Of a stretch of 64,000 nucleotides of DNA, positions 43,721 through 50,590 are shown piece by piece. Position 1 is the first letter of the stretch. Each line of letters starts with the position of its first letter. Source of the stretch: Bacteroidota bacterium (GTDB taxonomy: Bacteria > Bacteroidota > Bacteroidia > B-17B0 > Aurantibacillaceae); contig JADJDM010000016.1 of the NCBI GenBank assembly GCA_016702705.1, positions 124,001 through 188,000 on the forward strand, given 5' to 3'. The position numbers were made by a program, and so were the translations under genes. The notes below the pieces were generated by a model that did not search any database, was not told the DNA's origin, and was given only the letters and a program-made list of their open reading frames with translations.

Positions 43721-44173
43721 ATGAAATCAATACTTACTTTTTTATTGTGCCTAAGTTTTTTTGCAGGTGTTTCTCAAACCGCTGAAGTTGACAAACGTGC
43801 CGAAACGCTTTTAAATGATTTTATGAAGGCCTTATTAATAGAGAACTCTGATGCTAGTGCAAAAGCTTGCCTTAAGCATGTACATAAAAGTTTAATTAAT
43901 CCAGCAGGCGATAATCTAACAAAAGATTTGCTGGATTTTAGTTTTAAAAAGGCACATAGTAATGCTAAGTTTTACGCTTATCCAGTTAAAATAACGCGTG
44001 TTAGAAAAAATAAAGTCACAGCAATTGGTTTTAAAGAAACGGGTGAAAATGGTTCGGAATACAGTTATTTTATTTCTAAAAAGGATGGTGTAAATGGAAT
44101 GCCTGCCCCAGTAAATATTTTCTTCCCTGCTGATGGGAGTGCTCCAAAGATTAGTTATATGGGAAGTTTGTAG
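43721..44173 (+). CDS. Small secreted protein of unknown function
   Basis: 150 residues with a signal peptide (MKSILTFLLCLSFFAGVSQ). The mature part is helical at first (DKRAETLLNDFMKALLIE) and then beta-rich, with a TGENGSEYSYFISKK segment and a final FFPADGSAPKISYMGSL-type strand. No family is recognised. Compact size and fold pattern suggest an NTF2-like domain, which is only a guess. It lies between kdsB and the KdsC-like gene, but on the other strand. Confidence 0.7.
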   Translation: MKSILTFLLCLSFFAGVSQTAEVDKRAETLLNDFMKALLIENSDASAKACLKHVHKSLINPAGDNLTKDLLDFSFKKAHSNAKFYAYPVKITRVRKNKVTAIGFKETGENGSEYSYFISKKDGVNGMPAPVNIFFPADGSAPKISYMGSL

Positions 44174-44197
44174 TATAATTCAAAGCTACATTTTTAA

Positions 44198-44240
44198 AAT
44201 TCACCACTAAGACACTAAGAACACGGAGTTTCACGGAGGG
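44198..44240. repeat. CACTAAGACACTAAG-type intergenic element
   Basis: The 124-bp gap between convergent genes carries CACCACTAAGACACTAAGAA followed by CACGGAGTTTCACGGAGG, two short doubled words. Similar CACTAAG/CACGGAG strings recur between genes in many bacteria. Function unknown. Confidence 0.45.
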
Positions 44241-44297
44241 GTTTCGTTTTGTAGGATGAGTCTTGTATCTTGACTCTTGCTGTCTTGATTCCAAACT

Positions 44298-45005
44298 CTA
44301 CTCTCCCTTCGAAACTGTTATCTTGCCATCTATTGAAGTATAATAATTTGTCGTAGGTTCATTACGTTTAGCTAAATAGGTCTTATAAGTTTCAGTATAA
44401 TCCGTTCTCATTTTTATACATTCATTAAAATTGCCACTTATTCCCATTAATAATTCACAAGCTTCTCTTACTCCATAATGTCCGCCATCGTTGGCAGTTA
44501 TGTAATCGGCAAGTTTGTTTTCTTTTACATATTGTTTAAATAATACTCCAGAATTTCTATTCATCATCATTCTTACTCCACAAATTTGCGCTATTGATAA
44601 ATCTAACACGTCATCAAAAAAGTAACATACTTCTTCTGGTTTGATATTATTTTCAGTACAAAAATGATTTAGCGCTTCAATTTTATTGGAGATTTTAAAA
44701 TAGCAGGAATTAAAATGTTCTCGCTTTGTAAAGAAAAAGGATTGAGAATTTTTTTCACCTGAAATAATTGCAGTTAAAGGAGTTTCATTTTTGCTGAGGG
44801 AATGTGAAAAACGTAATAGGTTTGTTCCCATGCTATCTGCTTCATTAAAATTACTGCTCCCACTTTCATTTTTCACAGCATTGTTAAATACACCGTCCCA
44901 ATCAAATATAAAAGCTTTGATTTTACTTAGTTTTTCTTTAATGGTTGAAAGGTCTGTTAAGAATTCTCCTCCAATTTCAGCATATAGTTTTTCTATGTTT
45001 TTCAA
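44298..45005 (-). CDS. KdsC-like HAD family protein
   Basis: 235 residues. The start is TTG at 45005, since an in-frame TAG lies 18 bases upstream and no ATG intervenes. HAD motif I is FIFDWDGVFNN (~33-43) with the DXD pair; motif II is TAIISG (~77-82); the Lys is in KISNKIEAL; motif IV is FFDDVLDLSI (~128-137). The KdsC-type end ADYITANDGGHYGVREACEL is clear. KdsC removes the phosphate from Kdo-8-phosphate; kdsB nearby supports that pathway. However, it is longer than typical KdsC (~170-190), with extra segments at both ends, so a different phosphate substrate is possible. Confidence 0.8.
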   Translation of the reverse strand: MKNIEKLYAEIGGEFLTDLSTIKEKLSKIKAFIFDWDGVFNNAVKNESGSSNFNEADSMGTNLLRFSHSLSKNETPLTAIISGEKNSQSFFFTKREHFNSCYFKISNKIEALNHFCTENNIKPEEVCYFFDDVLDLSIAQICGVRMMMNRNSGVLFKQYVKENKLADYITANDGGHYGVREACELLMGISGNFNECIKMRTDYTETYKTYLAKRNEPTTNYYTSIDGKITVSKGE

Positions 45006-45024
45006 GGCGACTGTGATTTTCTAA

Positions 45025-45032
45025 CAAAAATA
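45025..45032 (-). promoter_or_regulatory. Candidate -7 element TATTTTTG for the KdsC-like gene
   Basis: On the minus strand TATTTTTG matches TAnnTTTG and lies 19 bp before the TTG start at 45005, implying a very short leader and supporting that start. Confidence 0.4.
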
Positions 45033-45096
45033 GCATAAAATGTTTAATGGTTTAACGTTTATGAGTAATACTAAAGTGTATTTACCCTAACGGCTT

Positions 45097-45131
45097 CTTT
45101 ATTATTTATTGCTGTGTAATAAATAATAAAG
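45097..45131 (+). promoter_or_regulatory. Perfect 14-bp AT-rich inverted repeat before the LytS-type kinase
   Basis: CTTTATTATTTATT (45097-45110) is followed by GCTGTGT and then AATAAATAATAAAG (45118-45131), a perfect 14-bp inverted repeat ending 23 bp before the ATG at 45155. It sits in a divergent promoter region. It could be an operator or a leader hairpin. Confidence 0.55.
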
Positions 45132-45154
45132 TAAATTGCACATCATTTATCGGA

Positions 45155-48052
45155 ATGAATTTAAGAAGAATTGCCATATTGGTTTTGTTTTTGGTATTGT
45201 TCATTTTGCCTGTTCGTTCCTTTGCCCAATATCCGCAGCAGTTTACTTACGATGATGAAAATGGATTGCCTAGCAACGAAGTTTATAGTATTGCGCAGGA
45301 TAAAAAAGGATTTATTTGGATTGGATGTGATGCAGGTTTGTATAAGTTTGATGGTATCCGCTATATTCCTTACAAATGCGCTATTCAAAAATCGAAATCG
45401 GTAACGGGCTTAACAATATCATCCTCGGGCAAATTGTATTGCAGTAATTTTAATGCCCAGCTTTTCGCATTAGATAACGATACTCTCAAGGAACTTGATA
45501 ATAAATTCTCAATAATAATTACAAGTGTTACAGCGGATAATGCAGGCAACTTATTTGTGAGTCATTTTGGTGGAATTGATGTTTTTAATGAAACTGCAAA
45601 AACATGGAAACGTTTTGGAGTTGATAATCCAGATTTAAAAGTTGGAAAAAATGATTGGGTAAGTAAGTCAACTAAGTTTAACAGCAAAGGCGAAGTTTTT
45701 GCTTTGCGTTCTGATGGAGTTTTGCATTTTGAAAACAATGGGTTTAAAACAATAATAACCGATTTATTCAAAGAAAAATCTCCGGGTTTTTTCTTACCCG
45801 AATATCATAATGATGAGTTATGGGTTTTTAACGGAGAAAATAATGTTACTTATAAATGCAGCAATGGATTAGTTGAGGAATTTAAAAGCGAAAAACTATC
45901 AAGCTTATTGCATGGAAAAAAAATTACAGCTGCTCGTTCCTTAACGGACGGGATGCTTTGGATCTGCACGTATAAAGGAATTATTAAGTATGATGCAAAA
46001 AATGATACTGGAGAAATTTTGTATCCTGATTTTTCTTTCTCTGATTGTTTAATTGATAGAGAAGGGAATTACTGGTTTAGTACACTTCAAACCGGTTTGC
46101 TTAGAATAGTTGCCTTGGATATGCCAGTGTGGAATAAATTAAATGCAGGATTGAGCAATGAAAAAATCTCTAAACTTATTTGTACTAAGGATGTTGTTTA
46201 CTTTGCCTCTATAAACGGGGCAATTGGACAACTTAATACAAAAACCGATGAACTAAAAATGTTTCATACAGGTAAGTTTAGCGATGTGCAAAGTTTTGAT
46301 TTTGATTCGCAAAACAACACACTTTGGTTTAATATAGATAACCAATTATTTTATTTAAAGGATGGTAAAATAGGAACGCAAGATAATATTGTTACTGCAA
46401 TAAAGGTTAGAAAACAATTTGATAATTATACTTTTATTGGCAGCTCAAGCGGAATTTATATTAATAATGAACGAATAAGTAATTTATGGACAAGGGAAAT
46501 TGAATTTGATAAAGCTGCTGGAACGCCTTGGTTGGCAACGAACAAAGGCTTGTTAGGTTTACTATTAAAAAATGATAAATGGGAAATTAAATACAATTTA
46601 TTACCAGAGACTCAAATCCTTTCAGTTGATGTTGATGAAGCAAAAAGTATTGTTTACGCTTTAGCATTTGATGGTTCTGTTTATTCAGTTTCAGCAAATG
46701 GGAAAACGGATTTGATTTGTAAGGTTAATGAAAAGAGTCAAGTGGTTAAATTAAAGCAACACAATTCAAAACTCTTTTTTGCAACTAATAAAGGTTTGTT
46801 GATTTATGATACTCAAGAAAAAAAGTGGGAAGCAAAAAATAGAATGTCTGGTCTTTCATCTGAAAACATTCAGGATATTGCTGTTGACGAAAATAATATT
46901 TGGCTAGCTACAGGAAAAGGTTTGCAGAAAATCCCATTAGCAAGTAACAACAAATCCATTGCCCCGCTTTTGTATTTGAAAAAGGTGCTTATTGCTGATA
47001 AACTTATAAATGAAGTTTCTGGCTTAAAATTAAATTACGGTGAGCCATTGCTTATTTATCCTGAAGCGGTTGCATACTCAAGTGCTACTAATTTTTGGTA
47101 TGCTTACCGTATTAAAAGTGCAGATACCAATTGGATAAAACTCCCTGCAACTATTGATGTAATTGATGTGATGAATATTCCTTCAGGGGATTTTGAAGTT
47201 GAGATAAAAGTAATTAATCATCAAAATGTTGATTCGGAAAATATCATCTTATTAAGTGGATATGTAAAACCACCTTTTTGGAAAAGCACTTGGTTTATTG
47301 TTTTGATTATGCTGCTTGCGGTTGTGATTGTTTTCGTGTTATTTTTAATTCGAATTCGCAAAATAAAGGCAAAACAACGTTTAGAAATTGAACGCATTAC
47401 GCTAGAAAATGAATTGCGCCTTAGTCGTGAAACAGCGCTTAAATCACAAATGAATCCACATTTTATTTTTAATGTATTGAATTCGATTAAGGCCTACATC
47501 TATAAAAACGATAAACAAAAGGCAACAGAGTATTTGAACGACTTTTCTAATTTAATTCGTACTTTCTTAAACATGAGTAATAGCTCATTCATATCCATAA
47601 GCGACGAATTAAAAATGATGAAACTTTACATCAACATGGAAGCAATGTTGTTGAAAGATGATTTTACATATCTGCAAAACGTTGACGAAAATATTGATTT
47701 AGCTCAAACAAAAATTCCATCAATTATCATTCAACCATTTGTTGAAAATGCCTTTAAGCATGGCCTGCATCACAAAGAAGGAAACAAACAATTAACTTTG
47801 AACGTTTTTAGCGGAGAAAACAATGCAATAATAATTGAGATTATTGATAATGGAATTGGAAGAACTCATGCGCAAGAAATTAAAAACGCCGAAAAAATAA
47901 ATCATCAGTCTTTTGCTACAACAGCTATTCAAAAACGAATCGACCTTTTAAATAAAGATGGAAATTTGGTGGATGTTTCTATTGTTGATTTAAGCAATAA
48001 TAATAGTGCATGTGGAACCAAAGTGATAATAAAAATTGAAACAGATGAATAA
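45155..48052 (+). CDS. Propeller-type sensor histidine kinase, LytS class
   Basis: 965 residues with a signal peptide (ends RSFAQ). Residues ~25-620 are two-component regulator propeller repeats (FIWIGCDAGLYKFDG is a typical blade), likely a periplasmic sensor. Residues ~620-700 fit a Y_Y_Y-type beta domain. A membrane helix follows at ~708-735 (STWFIVLIMLLAVVIVFVLF). The His kinase domain is of the LytS class: LKSQMNPHFIFNVLNSIKAY, with the phospho-His in NPHF. The ATPase part has IIQPFVENAFKHGL and IDNGIGR. It overlaps the response regulator gene by 8 bp, so the two form one operon and a cognate pair. Signal and target genes unknown. Confidence 0.9.
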   Translation: MNLRRIAILVLFLVLFILPVRSFAQYPQQFTYDDENGLPSNEVYSIAQDKKGFIWIGCDAGLYKFDGIRYIPYKCAIQKSKSVTGLTISSSGKLYCSNFNAQLFALDNDTLKELDNKFSIIITSVTADNAGNLFVSHFGGIDVFNETAKTWKRFGVDNPDLKVGKNDWVSKSTKFNSKGEVFALRSDGVLHFENNGFKTIITDLFKEKSPGFFLPEYHNDELWVFNGENNVTYKCSNGLVEEFKSEKLSSLLHGKKITAARSLTDGMLWICTYKGIIKYDAKNDTGEILYPDFSFSDCLIDREGNYWFSTLQTGLLRIVALDMPVWNKLNAGLSNEKISKLICTKDVVYFASINGAIGQLNTKTDELKMFHTGKFSDVQSFDFDSQNNTLWFNIDNQLFYLKDGKIGTQDNIVTAIKVRKQFDNYTFIGSSSGIYINNERISNLWTREIEFDKAAGTPWLATNKGLLGLLLKNDKWEIKYNLLPETQILSVDVDEAKSIVYALAFDGSVYSVSANGKTDLICKVNEKSQVVKLKQHNSKLFFATNKGLLIYDTQEKKWEAKNRMSGLSSENIQDIAVDENNIWLATGKGLQKIPLASNNKSIAPLLYLKKVLIADKLINEVSGLKLNYGEPLLIYPEAVAYSSATNFWYAYRIKSADTNWIKLPATIDVIDVMNIPSGDFEVEIKVINHQNVDSENIILLSGYVKPPFWKSTWFIVLIMLLAVVIVFVLFLIRIRKIKAKQRLEIERITLENELRLSRETALKSQMNPHFIFNVLNSIKAYIYKNDKQKATEYLNDFSNLIRTFLNMSNSSFISISDELKMMKLYINMEAMLLKDDFTYLQNVDENIDLAQTKIPSIIIQPFVENAFKHGLHHKEGNKQLTLNVFSGENNAIIIEIIDNGIGRTHAQEIKNAEKINHQSFATTAIQKRIDLLNKDGNLVDVSIVDLSNNNSACGTKVIIKIETDE

Positions 48053-48821
48053 ACCAATAAACATAACAGCTGTTTTAGTTGATGATGCTCCTCAAGCAAG
48101 AGAATTGTTGCAATTGATGCTTACAGAGCTAGCGCCACATGTAACTATACTAGGCGAAGCCGAAAATGTAGAACAAGCAATAGAACTCATAAACAAAGTA
48201 AAACCCGATGTTATTTTTTTAGATATAAATATGCCGGGAAAATCAGGCTTGCAGCTTGTAGAAGACTTGGTGAAAAATAAAGTTGAACACAATGTTGTTT
48301 TCACTACTGCACATAATCATTATGCCATTCAAGCTTTTCGTTTATCTGCAGTTGATTATTTGCTAAAACCAATTCAAGAAAATGAACTGTTAGAAGCCAT
48401 TGAAAAAGTGGTGAAAGAAAAAAGTGTAAACCAGGATTCCAAAAAATTTAATTCATTACTAAATAATCTGCAACAAAAAAACAACGGAACAATTACAATT
48501 CCTGTAAACTATGGTTATGAATACATTGTAATTAATGATATTGAATTTATAGAAGCCGAAAGAGCTTATGCAGCAATTCATTTGAGCGATGGAACAAAAA
48601 AAATTGTTTCAAAGCCAATGGGTTACTTCGAAGAAATTTTGCAGCACTTAAATTATTTTGTAAAAACACATCGTTCCTATTTGGTGAATATTTCTCATGT
48701 TTCTTCCTTTCGTAAAAAGGGTGAGATGGGTGAAATAAATTTTAAAAGCGGTAAAACCGCCGAAGTATCTCGCAGTAGCCGAAAAGCTTTAATTGAGAAA
48801 TTAGAGGAAGCAGGGAAATAA
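48045..48821 (+). CDS. LytTR response regulator
   Basis: 258 residues from the ATG at 48045, which is preferred over TTG 48036. The receiver domain has AVLVDDAPQARELL (acidic pair) and VIFLDINMPGKSG with the phospho-Asp, then FTTAHNHYAIQAF and the Lys in LLKPIQ. The C-terminal LytTR DNA-binding domain has DIEFIEAERAYAAIHL and FVKTHRSYLVNI. It overlaps the preceding kinase gene by 8 bp and is its likely partner. Confidence 0.93.
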   Translation: MNKPINITAVLVDDAPQARELLQLMLTELAPHVTILGEAENVEQAIELINKVKPDVIFLDINMPGKSGLQLVEDLVKNKVEHNVVFTTAHNHYAIQAFRLSAVDYLLKPIQENELLEAIEKVVKEKSVNQDSKKFNSLLNNLQQKNNGTITIPVNYGYEYIVINDIEFIEAERAYAAIHLSDGTKKIVSKPMGYFEEILQHLNYFVKTHRSYLVNISHVSSFRKKGEMGEINFKSGKTAEVSRSSRKALIEKLEEAGK

Positions 48822-48830
48822 TTTCCCATC

Positions 48831-48868
48831 ACTTCGTCATTCGGAAACCCAAAACCTCCATTGGGAAA
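48831..48868. repeat. 38-bp intergenic repeat, copy 1
   Basis: Starts ACTTCGTCATTCGGAAACCC and ends CATTGGGAAA. Copy 2 is at 50402-50439 in the same orientation, with one mismatch. Here it is also flanked by TTTCCCA at 48822-48828, which can pair with TGGGAAA at 48862-48868. The two copies bracket a broken gene. Confidence 0.8.
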
Positions 48869-48933
48869 GTTGTTTCAATACTTTACTAGTTAAACTACAT
48901 TTTTGTTTTATCATTCAAACTATGTAATAAAAC

Positions 48934-50274
48934 ATGAAAAACGTCAACAATTTAAAAAAAATCTTCCTGCTATTAACAGCTATTGTTTTAATTAATAAGA
49001 GTTCTTTAGCGCAAAATATTTATACGGATTTTCTTAAAACCGCAAATTTTTTAAAAGAAAAGAGTATGTATGGCTATTTTAATCAAGGCACAAAAGATGC
49101 CCCAAAATATTGCCATTATGAGTCATCAAGAAAATGCGAAATTTCAAATATTGAAAGAGTAGATGGTAATGTGGTATCTTTAAAATGGATTTTGCTTATA
49201 TTGTTACTGATAAATTAAAACCTAACGCAACTGATTTCCCTACTTATTGGACTGCGGGTTCAACAGTTGTAGTATTTTATAAAGAGTATTTGATTATACT
49301 ATCTGCAGACCCAGCAACTTCAGATGATTTTGAAATAAAACAGTGGTTTATGCTTGGTAAAATGGGTATAAAAGAAAAAATAACTGCTGATATGAATTAC
49401 AGTTCTAATAAAATTAAACCACCTTTTACCAAAGAAGAACTAATACTACATTTAAAACCATTTGTAGATGCGAGCAGAGCAAACAAAAGCAACAAAGAAG
49501 CCAATGCTAAAGCTGCTGCAGCTGAACATTTAGCTAAGTTTTCTATTAAAGGAAAGGATGTAACTAAAATAGAAATTGAAACCAAATATAACAGTTCTAG
49601 TTTTGGAGTTGGTTCAACATTTGATTATGGTATTATCGCTACATTAAAAGATGGCTCTACTATAAAAACTTCAAACCTAGGTGGAGAAGGTTATATGGAC
49701 GATTACAATGTTGTTGTATCAGGTAGTTATGAAAATGGTAAGGTGAGTTCTAAGCCATTCAAATATTTAGGTGATTATGTACTAATTTCTGTTACTTCTA
49801 AACACCATGCGACTATGAAGAAAGTAGAGAAAATTAGTATTTACTTACAACGAAACTGTTGTGTTAAATTTTAATGGTCAGTGGACTACAAGTAATGGCG
49901 ATAATGGTAAATCTGTAAGAATAGATGTGAAAACTGCTAAACACAGCGAAACTGGAGAAGAAATTTTAGAATACAAAATCTATGATGATATAGGTAAATT
50001 GATTCATGTTGTAAAATTAAAAAGAGATGTTTTGCTAAAAGTAAGTTGTAACGGTGGATATGCAGATAAACAATACAACGCTGAAAAAAGAGCTGGTAAC
50101 GGTGGGAATGGCGGTAATATTACTTTAAATGTGGACCCAAGCGTAGGCGATAATTATCAATTTGATTACAGCAACATAGGTGGTAATGCAGGTACAAATA
50201 CAAAAAATCCATTAAATAATGGAACTAATGGTAGAGATGGTAAATTTACAAAAAACGTAAAAACAGTAAATTAA
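48934..50274 (+). pseudogene. Secreted protein gene split by two frame breaks
   Basis: Three overlapping frames look like one gene of about 445 codons. Part 1 (48934-49218) has a signal peptide (ends SSLAQ). Part 2 (49185-49874) begins at ATG 49185 in the -1 frame; the break lies at T TTA AAA (49179-49185), a canonical -1 slippery heptamer, and joining gives ...GNVVSLKMDFAYIVTD.... Part 3 (49861-50274, GTG start) is reached by a +1 shift between about 49828 and 49871 (FTYNETVVLNFNGQW). The middle has an AEHLAKFSIKGKDVTKIEIE segment; the end is Gly/Asn-rich (AGNGGNGGNITLNVD). No family recognised. Either a decayed gene, sequencing errors, or in part programmed slippage. It lies between the two copies of the 38-bp repeat and ends at a terminator. 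Confidence 0.65.
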
Positions 50275-50292
50275 TTAGATAAATTTTAGATA

Positions 50293-50336
50293 AACAAACC
50301 AAGCCTGTTCCCAAAAAGAGCAGGCTTGGTTTGTTA
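50293..50336 (+). terminator. Strong hairpin after the broken gene
   Basis: AAACCAAGCCTG (50296-50307) pairs perfectly with CAGGCTTGGTTT (50321-50332) and the stem extends by a few A-T and C-G pairs. TTTGTT follows. It lies 20 bp after the last stop codon at 50274 and acts rightwards. The rest of the 50275-50590 gap holds repeat copy 2 and no gene. Confidence 0.75.
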
Positions 50337-50401
50337 AATAGATTATCAAAATCACAAAAGAATTTTTGGTTCGACTCATTAACAAATAACTGAATTAAAA
50401 T

Positions 50402-50439
50402 ACTTCGTCATTCGGAAACCCAAAACCTTCATTGGGAAA
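50402..50439. repeat. 38-bp intergenic repeat, copy 2
   Basis: Matches copy 1 (48831-48868) at 37 of 38 positions. A minus-strand frame through it (50395-50577) is an artefact, not a gene. Confidence 0.8.
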
Positions 50440-50590
50440 TAAATTTCCTTTTTCATTCCTGTAAAACTTAATATTGTTACATAAAACGTTAATCAATAGT
50501 TTATGAAATAGCCATGTAGCGAAACATAAGCACAAAATAAATACATGGCGTATAGCATATGACAATTTAAAAAACAATAAATATCTACAT

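Noticed and set aside
50395..50577. A 60-codon minus-strand frame over repeat copy 2
   Set aside because: The open frame comes from the 38-bp repeat; copy 1 gives only a short stretch of the same peptide, and there is no start signal.
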